DNA from: a virus
Direction: 5' to 3' (one strand)
DNA: 33,358 bases
IMG/VR virus record: IMGVR_UViG_3300042288_001838
Coordinates: 1 to 33,358 of that record
Below are positions 19,867 through 25,091 of this stretch, piece by piece. The notes under the pieces were generated by a model. That model had not been told where the DNA came from and did no database searches. It saw only the letters and a program-made list of their open reading frames with translations. How positions within the stretch are numbered: position 1 is the stretch's first letter; every line of letters starts with the position of its first letter. The translations under genes and the position numbers were made by a program.

Positions 19867-20038
19867 TTTCGATAGCCTCTGACATGAAACGGGGGCTGAG
19901 TTCGTTGAGGTCCAGCATGTGAGCTACATCATCGGCTTTCATGTAGCCCAAACAGGCTCTGAGCAACACTTCTGTGTCTACGACACCCTGGGCAACCAGG
20001 TCTAGGGCGTAACTACGAACATCCGGGTCTATGGTCAT
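19859..20038 (-). CDS. Small helical conserved-type protein (59 aa)
   Basis: MTIDPDVRSYALDLVAQGVV, LLRACLGYMKADDVAHMLDL and NELSPRFMSEAIENV; the pattern 'SYALxLVxxGxVDxExLLxxCLxYMxxDDVxxMLdxNELSPRF' is familiar from phage hypothetical proteins. Chosen ATG has AAGGA 8 bases upstream; an in-frame ATGATG lies at the promoter's +1, 21 bases earlier. Confidence 0.8.
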   Translation of the reverse strand: MTIDPDVRSYALDLVAQGVVDTEVLLRACLGYMKADDVAHMLDLNELSPRFMSEAIENV

Positions 20039-20065
20039 CTTGGATTCCTTATTCATCATACATGT

Positions 20066-20094
20066 ATTCTAGCACCTTCGAATACCCGAGTCAA
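20066..20094 (-). promoter_or_regulatory. Sigma-70-type promoter (cassette copy 9)
   Basis: TTGACT (20089-20094), 17 bp, TAGAAT (20066-20071). This copy has the longest inverted repeat, GAATACCC-C-G / CGGGTATTC, nine pairs with one bulged C. The upstream gene's TGA (20091-20093) is inside the -35. ATG 6 bases past the -10. Confidence 0.93.
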
Positions 20095-20276
20095 GCAACG
20101 GGGTATTCAGGGAATTCTAGCCCATGAGCCACGTCATCACCATAAAGATAACTTAATGATTTCCACACACTATCCGTGACTCCGTTGGATTCGCGGTGAT
20201 TCACATAGATCCATTTGAAAAAGGCATCGTGGCCTCGGGCCTCAGCATACTTTTCCGCTCGAATAAGAAAGTCCAT
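20091..20276 (-). CDS. Hypothetical small protein (61 aa)
   Basis: MDFLIRAEKYAEARGHDAFF, KWIYVNHRESNGVTDSVWKS, ending DDVAHGLEFPEYPVA. The DDVAH run also occurs in its downstream neighbour. AGGAG precedes the ATG. The last five residues (EYPVA) and the stop are encoded by the promoter's inverted repeat and -35, as if arrival of the cassette created a new 3' end. Confidence 0.72.
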   Translation of the reverse strand: MDFLIRAEKYAEARGHDAFFKWIYVNHRESNGVTDSVWKSLSYLYGDDVAHGLEFPEYPVA

Positions 20277-20284
20277 ATCTGCTC

Positions 20285-20551
20285 CTAGACTAAATCAACC
20301 TGAACATCTATGGTAACACGCTCATTCTTGTGATTGTAGACTCGGACGGGTTTGGCTATGCCCATGGGTCGATCGGTATGGTTGAACTGCCCCAAGCCCA
20401 GCTCGGTCAGAACATGGCTTACTGCGAGACGCTGATCCACGAACGTCATGCCTTCCAGGGCACCAGCTACTGTGGTGTGAAACGCTACGCCATTGACGAT
20501 GACTCGGATCTTCTGGCTATTCTTTAGACCTACGACTAGACGATTACGCAT
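20285..20551 (-). CDS. Conserved phage protein (88 aa)
   Basis: MRNRLVVGLKNSQKIRVIVN, GVAFHTTVAGALEGMTFVDQ, RLAVSHVLTELGLGQF and VRVYNHKNERVTIDVQVDLV. From memory this is a conserved but unnamed protein of several phages ('KNRLVxGLKNxQKIxVxVNGVxFxTTVGGxLEGMxFxDQRxAV'). The start has AGGAG 8 bases upstream. Beta-rich and soluble. Confidence 0.83.
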   Translation of the reverse strand: MRNRLVVGLKNSQKIRVIVNGVAFHTTVAGALEGMTFVDQRLAVSHVLTELGLGQFNHTDRPMGIAKPVRVYNHKNERVTIDVQVDLV

Positions 20552-20683
20552 GGACGAGCTCCTGATTACGCTGTAAAATTTCTTTGCCCAGCACCAATTG
20601 CTTGGCTGGATCCAACGAAACTCATCTGCTTCGGACTACCCTCTGCAATTTGTCTGTTCGGTTTCGTCTTCACCATAACAATC
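20552..20683 (-). other. Leader region with weak ORFs, possible gene remnant
   Basis: Between a strong promoter and the 88-aa gene. A 36-codon ORF starts at the ATG 7 bases past the -10 (20676) and ends at 20566, but its protein (MVKTKPNRQIAEGSPK) looks unnatural. Another frame reads LDPAKQLVLGKEILQRNQEL before a stop at about 20548, which looks more protein-like but lacks a proper start. This may be a frameshifted remnant or simply a long leader. Confidence 0.4.
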
Positions 20684-20712
20684 ATTCTAGCACCTTCGAA
20701 TACCCGAGTCAA
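20684..20712 (-). promoter_or_regulatory. Sigma-70-type promoter (cassette copy 10)
   Basis: TTGACT (20707-20712), 17 bp, TAGAAT (20684-20689), GGTGC before the -10, arms ACCCG/CGGGT. Its spacer is the same as in copy 9. ATG 7 bases past the -10. Confidence 0.92.
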
Positions 20713-20723
20713 GCAACGGGTCT

Positions 20724-20864
20724 TTAGGGTCTAACCATCTGCAAGTATTCAGATCCGGCCCAGATGCTGCATTCGAAACCCGTGGAACGAGCCCAGGTCA
20801 GAGCAGCTTCCAGGGTCTGAAACTCTCGGGTCGTACCAAAGTTTATGAGCTGAACCTTATACAT
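20724..20864 (-). CDS. Small conserved-type phage protein (46 aa)
   Basis: MYKVQLINFGTTREFQTLEE-like opening (actual MYKVQLINFGTTREFQTLEA), then LTWARSTGFECSIWAGSEYL. A strand, then a helix, then a strand: a compact half-ferredoxin-like layout. I recall short phage proteins with 'YKVQLhNFGTTREFxTLExAxxxAxxTGFEC'. It overlaps the previous gene by 8 bases and ends just upstream of a promoter cassette. Confidence 0.78.
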   Translation of the reverse strand: MYKVQLINFGTTREFQTLEAALTWARSTGFECSIWAGSEYLQMVRP

Positions 20865-21084
20865 GGTTCTGAGCCCGAGCTCTGAGCTCCTGGGAGACTC
20901 GACACAGGTCGCTGATTAACGCTCGCTGTCGACGCTTGGGTGCGTGTCGAAGCAGGTCTACGACAACGCTTTCCAGGTAACCCGCAGCATAACTGTGGTT
21001 TCCGTAGCAGGCCTGGCTGGCGTTACTGAGCTCGGCTACGACGGTCTTCATCTCGTCCTGAAGTTCTGTGGTCCACATTCCCAT
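20857..21084 (-). CDS. Hypothetical helical protein (75 aa)
   Basis: All-helical, basic at the end: MWTTELQDEMKTVVAELSNA, YAAGYLESVVVDLLRHAPKR and RQRALISDLCRVSQELRAR. A strong AGGAG lies 7 bases before the ATG. 'YxAGYLESxxxxLLxxxPKxRRxxLIxxL' is a pattern shared by small phage proteins known to me as unannotated. Confidence 0.75.
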   Translation of the reverse strand: MGMWTTELQDEMKTVVAELSNASQACYGNHSYAAGYLESVVVDLLRHAPKRRQRALISDLCRVSQELRARAQNHV

Positions 21085-21099
21085 GGTTGCTCCTGCATT

Positions 21100-21309
21100 C
21101 TAGTATTCGAGATCGTACCAGCTTGCGTCAGCCTCTATGGGCCTGTGACGATCTGACAATAGTTCTTCATGCTGCAGGCTGAGCTCATCCCAGACTATGC
21201 AGACATCTTCATGGGTCACACCAAACTTGGCTGCAATCTCATGGAAATTCAGCTCAGCTAACTCAAGCTCTTCCATGATGTCCATGTATAGGTCTTTCAT
21301 TCTAGACAT
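21100..21309 (-). CDS. Small HTH-like protein (69 aa)
   Basis: The segment LNFHEIAAKFGVTHEDVCIVWDEL (about 20-43) reads as a helix-turn-helix: helix, 'A-K-F-G-V' turn and a recognition-like helix. Phages often carry small regulators of this shape; the target cannot be told. The start ATG has GAG at 7 bases; a GTG four codons upstream, in a GTGA overlap, is the alternative. Confidence 0.72.
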   Translation of the reverse strand: MSRMKDLYMDIMEELELAELNFHEIAAKFGVTHEDVCIVWDELSLQHEELLSDRHRPIEADASWYDLEY

Positions 21310-21317
21310 CGTCAATC

Positions 21318-21542
21318 TCACTGGTAAAAGTCAACGGATTCGTCGTAGCCAATGGCGTCGAAGATTTCTTCGAGCACTGCGGTGTCACGCATCTCACGTA
21401 CATTGGGACGCATGGTGCAAATGCTGTCAATGAAATCAACGACCCGGTCCCAGGTCATGTTGAAGTTCTTTGCGGTGTCAATGACTCTTGACACTGCTTC
21501 ATCACCTTCGGCACTGAACATTCCATAACGACTTTCGAACAT
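21318..21542 (-). CDS. Conserved-type phage protein (74 aa)
   Basis: MFESRYGMFSAEGDEAVSRV, IDTAKNFNMTWDRVVDFIDS, VREMRDTAVLEEIFDAIGYD. The opening 'MFESRYGMFxxEGxxxV' is known to me from other phage hypothetical proteins. AAGGA is 8 bases before this ATG, and an in-frame ATG 30 bases upstream lies at the promoter's +1. The longer frame would start inside the promoter. Confidence 0.8.
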   Translation of the reverse strand: MFESRYGMFSAEGDEAVSRVIDTAKNFNMTWDRVVDFIDSICTMRPNVREMRDTAVLEEIFDAIGYDESVDFYQ

Positions 21543-21578
21543 CGGCTTTTCCTTCAATTTCTTATTTAACATGTCTTG

Positions 21579-21607
21579 ATTATAGCACCAATCTATACCC
21601 GAGTCAA
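21579..21607 (-). promoter_or_regulatory. Sigma-70-type promoter (cassette copy 11)
   Basis: TTGACT (21602-21607), 17 bp, TATAAT (21579-21584), arms ACCCG/CGGGT. Its spacer half GGTATAGATTGGTGC is shared exactly with the next two promoters. ATG 6 bases past the -10. Confidence 0.93.
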
Positions 21608-21619
21608 GCAACGGGTCTT

Positions 21620-21844
21620 TCAGAGGATTACGCTGTACCAGCCTTCGCGCTCGATCCGGCGCTTGCAGCGGAGCATCTTAGCACGAAGCTTCAGCATCGC
21701 AGGACTGGGAGCTGCATGAATTCCACCCAGCTCACGCATCTTGGTTAGGGCTGCATCACGCTCCATGTAGGTCTTGACAGCTGCTGCTGGGATGCGGCAA
21801 ACGTGTCCGAAGAATGGGCTAACATATACGGTATCGCGGATCAT
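21620..21844 (-). CDS. Hypothetical small protein (74 aa)
   Basis: Chosen ATG (MIRDTVYVSPFFGHVCRIPA) has GGA at 7 bases in AAAGGAAATGAAA; ATGs two and seven codons upstream are alternatives. Then AAVKTYMERDAALTKMREL and a basic end MLKLRAKMLRCKRRIEREGW. Cationic and mostly helical. Two cassette promoters point at it. No family recognised. Confidence 0.72.
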   Translation of the reverse strand: MIRDTVYVSPFFGHVCRIPAAAVKTYMERDAALTKMRELGGIHAAPSPAMLKLRAKMLRCKRRIEREGWYSVIL

Positions 21845-21872
21845 TTTCATTTCCTTTGTCATCATAACATAC

Positions 21873-21901
21873 AGTCTAGCACCAATCTATACCAGAGTCA
21901 A
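21873..21901 (-). promoter_or_regulatory. Sigma-70-type promoter (cassette copy 12)
   Basis: TTGACT (21896-21901), 17 bp, TAGACT (21873-21878). The inverted repeat is degraded (ACC/GGT). ATG 7 bases past the -10, in frame with the 74-aa gene. Confidence 0.88.
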
Positions 21902-22032
21902 GCAACGGGTCTTTGCACAGAATGCGTTTTTGCGAAGAACCCCCGCCGTCCACCCCTCCGTGTCGGATTCGAACCACAACTACATACTAGCACCAATCTA
22001 TACCAGAGTCAAATCAAGGGGTTTTTAACATC
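21902..22032 (-). other. Intergenic stretch between and beyond tandem promoters
   Basis: No convincing minus-strand gene. It holds a 10-base partial copy (AGAATGCGTT at 21919-21928) of the repeat found at 23.47 kb, a cassette promoter and a short GTG-started frame from that promoter's +1 that ends in the next promoter's -10. Confidence 0.5.
21984..22012 (-). promoter_or_regulatory. Sigma-70-type promoter (cassette copy 13)
   Basis: TTGACT (22007-22012), 17 bp, TAGTAT (21984-21989), GGTGC before the -10. The spacer matches copy 12. GTG, not ATG, stands 6 bases past the -10. It is the upstream member of a tandem pair 111 bp apart. Confidence 0.8.
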
Positions 22033-22038
22033 TATAAT
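22033..22038 (+). promoter_or_regulatory. Possible plus-strand -10 element
   Basis: Perfect TATAAT on the plus strand. Its predicted start point (about 22045) lies just before the nested stems at 22048-22105. No consensus -35 stands 17 bases upstream, so an activator or alternative recognition would be needed. Confidence 0.3.
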
Positions 22039-22047
22039 GATCCCCGT

Positions 22048-22105
22048 GTTTGCTTGGCTTCAAATGTTCCTGCATGGGGCTTGATACACTAGCCCCTAAG
22101 CAAAC
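22048..22105 (+). other. Nested inverted repeat: possible structured RNA leader
   Basis: Outer arms GTTTGCTT (22048-22055) and AAGCAAAC (22098-22105) pair perfectly over 8 bp. An inner hairpin GGGGCT (22076-22081) / AGCCCC (22091-22096) has 6 bp and a 9-base loop. One side has a 20-base internal loop, the other a single T. No U-run follows on either strand, so it is not a simple terminator. It could be a regulatory leader for the plus-strand ORF, a structured RNA or a protein-binding site. Confidence 0.6.
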
Positions 22106-22124
22106 GTAGATTCAGAGGATTTTC

Positions 22125-22244
22125 ATGAAAAACACAGAAATCCCCGTAGCTAAGTCATTGATTTACAAGCACTTTTTTCCAAGCAGATCTCCCGACCTGC
22201 TGGATATCAGCCTAGACGTCGTGTTCTATCATGAACCAGCTTAG
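22125..22244 (+). CDS. Possible plus-strand small ORF (39 aa)
   Basis: AGAGGA lies 5 bases before the ATG. The peptide is MKNTEIPVAKSLIYKHFFPS continuing RSPDLLDISLDVVFYHEPA. It is the only plausible gene on the plus strand and overlaps the 3' end of the minus-strand gene by 33 bases, tail to tail. The good Shine-Dalgarno and the structured region upstream favour it; short length and lack of a recognised family argue for caution. Confidence 0.35.
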   Translation: MKNTEIPVAKSLIYKHFFPSRSPDLLDISLDVVFYHEPA

Positions 22245-22397
22245 ATTGATCAGACAGCCCGTGACCAGCAAGGTTGCCAGCACATTCAGCGCTTCGTTGA
22301 TGCCAGCCTCGGGACCTAGCTCGGTAACATGACCAGCGATGCCGATCAACACCAGCATACCCACAATCAGACCTGCTGTACCCATGATTTTTCTCAT
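22212..22397 (-). CDS. Two-helix membrane protein (61 aa)
   Basis: MRKIMGTAGLIVGMLVLIGI (helix about 5-22), a short loop HVTELGPEAG, then a second helix ALNVLATLLVTGCLINLSWF and EHDV. A small inner-membrane hairpin. The start has AAGGA 8 bases upstream; in-frame ATGs at the promoter's +1 lie seven codons earlier. No family recognised. Confidence 0.75.
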   Translation of the reverse strand: MRKIMGTAGLIVGMLVLIGIAGHVTELGPEAGINEALNVLATLLVTGCLINLSWFMIEHDV

Positions 22398-22425
22398 CGC
22401 AATTTCCTTTATCATCATAACCTTG

Positions 22426-22454
22426 ATTCTAGCACCGTTTCCAACCTTTGTCAA
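22426..22454 (-). promoter_or_regulatory. Sigma-70-type promoter (cassette copy 14)
   Basis: TTGACA (22449-22454), 17 bp, TAGAAT (22426-22431), GGTGC before the -10. Upstream arm replaced by the short palindrome AGCCTAGGCT. ATGATG 7 bases past the -10, in frame with the gene. Confidence 0.9.
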
Positions 22455-22462
22455 GCCTAGGC

Positions 22463-23380
22463 TCAGGCGCCCTGGGTCAGGACATAACGGGCAAAGTTCT
22501 TCCAGTTATCACCAGCGGTCTGACGAATCTTCACAACCTGGATCAGGCTGCGGAGGCTCAGGGTCTCTACGCTGTCAACAAAGCTCTTCAACAACTCCAG
22601 GGCTTCGGTCTTCTCGGCATCCGTAGCCTCGGGCATGAACTCTGCACTACCGGCAATCGTAGTCATGCGCTCTAGCTTCTGAGCTGCAGTCATGGTTAGA
22701 TCCACGCACATGGCCCGGGTGCGGATGGCCTGGTCAATGTCGTTGAGACTGCGGTTGGTAATGAATATGATCGATCCCGTGAACTTGAAGGTACGATCCA
22801 GATCGTCGTCCTTCAAATCTGCATTCCAGGAAATCCAACGGTCACTGTAGCTATCCAGGGCTCCCTTGAGCAGGTTGAGCGCTACGGGATCCTTGAGCAC
22901 GCTGTCGCAATCATCGAACACCAGGGTCATGCCATTGCCTTCCTGCAGGCTACGGAACAGTCCCTTGGCTGTGCTAAAGCCCTTGATGACTCTGAAGCTA
23001 CGACTGCGGTTCACTCTAGCCCCAACCTCAAAGTCAGCCATGTCGGTAACATCTGTAAGTCCGACCTTTCTAAGGCTCTGCAACACGGTATGGGTCTTGC
23101 CCAATCCGCCCGGACCGCTGACAATGGCACTTGCCATGGTACGGCTGCTTACCATCTGCACCATCTGCTCTACGAAGCCAAAGCGTTCCGTAATGCCAAA
23201 GCTCTCTGTGGCTGCCTGACTCACGGCAGCTGTCGTAGCCTGGGGTGCTATGTTGCCACCCAGCTGCAGGATGCGCATTTCAACGTATTCTCTGCGGGTG
23301 CTGCGCACTTTCTTACTGCCTACGAACGCATAGAACTGTCGACTTTGAGCATCGAACTTAATGGAACTGGTAGCTTGCAT
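22463..23380 (-). CDS. AAA+ family ATPase (305 aa)
   Basis: Walker A is GPGGLGKTHT (about residue 90), Walker B is MTLVFDDCDS (about 148-157), sensor 1 is IIFITNRSLND, and an arginine-finger-like AIRTRAM follows. The N-terminal 80 residues are basic with SxxREYVEMRI. Such ATPases in T4-like phages are unassigned but may remodel DNA-protein complexes. Start set at the ATG with AAAGG 10 bases upstream; an ATG nine codons earlier is at the promoter's +1. It is the largest gene in the cassette-rich region. Confidence 0.9.
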   Translation of the reverse strand: MQATSSIKFDAQSRQFYAFVGSKKVRSTRREYVEMRILQLGGNIAPQATTAAVSQAATESFGITERFGFVEQMVQMVSSRTMASAIVSGPGGLGKTHTVLQSLRKVGLTDVTDMADFEVGARVNRSRSFRVIKGFSTAKGLFRSLQEGNGMTLVFDDCDSVLKDPVALNLLKGALDSYSDRWISWNADLKDDDLDRTFKFTGSIIFITNRSLNDIDQAIRTRAMCVDLTMTAAQKLERMTTIAGSAEFMPEATDAEKTEALELLKSFVDSVETLSLRSLIQVVKIRQTAGDNWKNFARYVLTQGA

Positions 23381-23413
23381 TTGAACTTGGCCTTTATCAC
23401 TTAACATGCTACG

Positions 23414-23442
23414 ATTATAGCACCGTTCTATACCCGAGTCAA
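23414..23442 (-). promoter_or_regulatory. Sigma-70-type promoter (cassette copy 15)
   Basis: TTGACT (23437-23442), 17 bp, TATAAT (23414-23419), GGTGC before the -10, arms ACCC/GGGT. ATG 6 bases past the -10, in frame with the ATPase. Confidence 0.92.
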
Positions 23443-23470
23443 GCAAAGGGTCTTTGGTTTGGGTGGGAAA

Positions 23471-23534
23471 TGCTGAGAATGCGTTCTTACTAAGCCAAAG
23501 CATCTCTGGGTGCCTGCTGAGAATGCGTTCTCAG
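23471..23534 (-). repeat. Direct repeat pair with hairpin at a stop codon
   Basis: The 17-mer TGCTGAGAATGCGTTCT occurs at 23471-23487 and 23515-23531. The second copy extends to a perfect hairpin CTGAGAA-TGCG-TTCTCAG (23517-23534) that contains the stop of the zinc-finger gene. No U-tract follows. It may be an operator or a post-transcriptional hairpin. Confidence 0.75.
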
Positions 23535-23836
23535 TAACTGTTTACGTCCCAGTCAGCGAGCTCATCATCGTCGTCAAGGGGCGGTACGACCATCCAGTCA
23601 TCGAAGGTGCGTATGTCTCCGTTGCTTGACTGTTGCAGCTGTCGGATGTTCTGCAGATTGTGCGCTACGTCGGGATTGGCCTGCATGTAGGCGCGCGCTG
23701 CGTTGCTGCGTTGCTGTCGTAGCTCGGGCGTATACTCGCGTACGTTGCCGCAGCTCTGGCTACAGTACGGTCCACGTAGCTGGTGTATGATACCGCATCG
23801 GGGACATGTTCTGGGTTCTCTCCGCTTTCTGCCCAT
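23531..23836 (-). CDS. Zinc-finger protein (101 aa)
   Basis: A basic N-terminus, MGRKRREPRTCPRCG, then YCSQSCGNV, forming CPRC ... CSQSC, a probable zinc finger within the first 35 residues. TPELRQQRSNAARAYMQANP follows as a helix like NUMOD-type DNA-binding segments, then an acidic tail (PPLDDDDELADWD). Possibly a stand-alone DNA-binding relative of homing-nuclease accessory domains. AGGGG precedes the ATG. No promoter was seen upstream. Confidence 0.75.
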   Translation of the reverse strand: MGRKRREPRTCPRCGIIHQLRGPYCSQSCGNVREYTPELRQQRSNAARAYMQANPDVAHNLQNIRQLQQSSNGDIRTFDDWMVVPPLDDDDELADWDVNSY

Positions 23837-23898
23837 GGTTTACCCCTATTGTCTAGAGTGCGATCACAGTTATTGCGAATACATTCTCATTCAGAGCA

Positions 23899-24507
23899 TC
23901 ACCACACATTGCCAGCCATGCTGATGCGATAGCCTGCTTCGTGACTAGCGGGCTGTACATGATGTGACAGACAACTGGGGAATACTATGCATCGACCCAT
24001 CCAGTCAGAATCAACGTCCAGAGCTCGTTGAGCCAGACCCAGACCATTGCGTGTGCTGGCCCATACAAAGCCAAAGTAGCTTCGGTTTCGTACCTGACCC
24101 TCTAATACGCTGTCTGCTACGGGCCGCTTTTGTGGAGGAATGTTGATCCACAGCACCCAGCTCAGGCTGCCTTCGTGTACGTGCAGGGGATTGTATTCTC
24201 CGGGTTTAGCAAAGTTTATCCAGGGCTGCAGACCAGTTCTGGTTCGACAACCTTCGAAGTTCGGAGTCAATTCAGGGTCTGCATAGCTCTGCACCAGTTT
24301 CATGATCCAGGGTTCGATGCTCATCCACGTTGCCCAGGGTACGTCGTACTCGTGTTCGATCTGGCCCACCAGACCCTGACGTCGGGACTGCAGGCCAGCG
24401 AAGTTCTGTGCAATCTGTGCATTGCACCAGGTCTGCAGTGATCGTAGCATGCGTTGCGGCATGCAATCCTCAACCCATCCCAGGGTTTCCAAAAAATGTC
24501 TTTGCAT
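23899..24507 (-). CDS. 2OG-Fe(II) oxygenase, phage type (202 aa)
   Basis: The C-terminal half has the double-stranded beta-helix signature: NPLHVHEGSLSWVLWINIP with the first iron ligands, then CIVFPSCLSHHVQPAS with the distal His, and GYRISMAGNVW, whose Arg would bind 2-oxoglutarate. This layout fits the 2OG-FeII_Oxy_5 type common in T4-like phages of aquatic bacteria, where the substrate is unknown. The start is an ATG with GAGGA 9 bases upstream; a longer version begins ten residues earlier. It overlaps the SegE-like gene. Confidence 0.85.
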   Translation of the reverse strand: MQRHFLETLGWVEDCMPQRMLRSLQTWCNAQIAQNFAGLQSRRQGLVGQIEHEYDVPWATWMSIEPWIMKLVQSYADPELTPNFEGCRTRTGLQPWINFAKPGEYNPLHVHEGSLSWVLWINIPPQKRPVADSVLEGQVRNRSYFGFVWASTRNGLGLAQRALDVDSDWMGRCIVFPSCLSHHVQPASHEAGYRISMAGNVW

Positions 24508-24973
24508 GATGAATTTCCTCAAGGCATTGTTGATCACATGCTATGTCCTGAATGCTGCGAACATGCGTAGCATTGATGCGACAGTTAATGATGCCATTGT
24601 AGAATCTGTCAGGATGCAACAGCACATGGGCATCGAATTGCGTTTTTGCTTCCAGATAGCTCAGCACGCCCTTTGATCGTACCAGATAGACAATCTGTCT
24701 GTGAAAGCCATCCACGCCCAATCTGTCTCTGTCTGCGTGAACATGCGGATTTGATCCCCAGTATGCGCGCCAGTCTGACTCTGTGGTCATGCGCCGACGT
24801 CGACCTCCGACCATTCTTGTGCGGGTCTGCTTGAACAGCTTCTTGCCTATGTATCTTCGATCATCCCTGGTGTTGTGAATGACATACACAAAGCCCAACC
24901 AATCAGCAGCATCATCAAACAGCTGACCCTGGAACCGCCAGTCACTCTTCTTCGTCGGTTCTGTAGTCGTCAT
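24470..24973 (-). CDS. SegE-like GIY-YIG endonuclease (167 aa)
   Basis: WLGFVYVIHNTRDDRRYIGKK (truncated here) shows the GIY-YIG core, followed by TTESDWRAYWGSNPHVHADR, DGFHRQIVYLVRSKG, SYLEAKTQF with the catalytic Glu, and FYNGIINCRI. The pattern matches the T4 SegE family by recall. SegE in T4 is a free-standing homing nuclease, but many relatives are probably phage housekeeping proteins. The start is ATG; the 3' end overlaps the oxygenase gene by 38 bases. Confidence 0.86.
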   Translation of the reverse strand: MTTTEPTKKSDWRFQGQLFDDAADWLGFVYVIHNTRDDRRYIGKKLFKQTRTRMVGGRRRRMTTESDWRAYWGSNPHVHADRDRLGVDGFHRQIVYLVRSKGVLSYLEAKTQFDAHVLLHPDRFYNGIINCRINATHVRSIQDIACDQQCLEEIHHAKTFFGNPGMG

Positions 24974-25091
24974 CGTCTATGCTTTCACCACAGAATGCAC
25001 AGTACAGGGCTTCGTAGTATTCTTCGTTCATGTCCCAGCGCATTGTGTATTCGGCATCGCAATGCCAGCAATGGTAGCGTTTAACGGTCAT
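24942..25091 (-). CDS. Small zinc-ribbon protein (49 aa)
   Basis: HCWHCDAEYTMRWDM and LYCAFCGESIDD form two CxxC knuckles 27 residues apart, a classic zinc ribbon, followed by an acidic tail (DDDDYRTDEEE). Similar 'YHCWxCDAEF...FCPFCGEE' mini-proteins are frequent in T4-like phages. It overlaps dCMP deaminase by 11 bases and SegE by 32, so it is co-translated with both. Confidence 0.82.
   Translation of the reverse strand: MTVKRYHCWHCDAEYTMRWDMNEEYYEALYCAFCGESIDDDDYRTDEEE

Noticed and set aside
21876-21977. 33-codon GTG ORF from the +1 of cassette copy 13
   Set aside because: Gly/Ser-rich, unnatural protein that reads through the next promoter and stops in its -10; probably chance.
21963-21985. 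GGTTCGAATCC on the minus strand, like a tRNA T-loop
   Set aside because: The flanking bases give only two or three T-stem pairs, no matching acceptor or anticodon arm is found, and the upstream bases are a promoter shared with other copies.
23517-23534. Rho-independent terminator
   Set aside because: The hairpin is perfect but no run of T follows on either strand.
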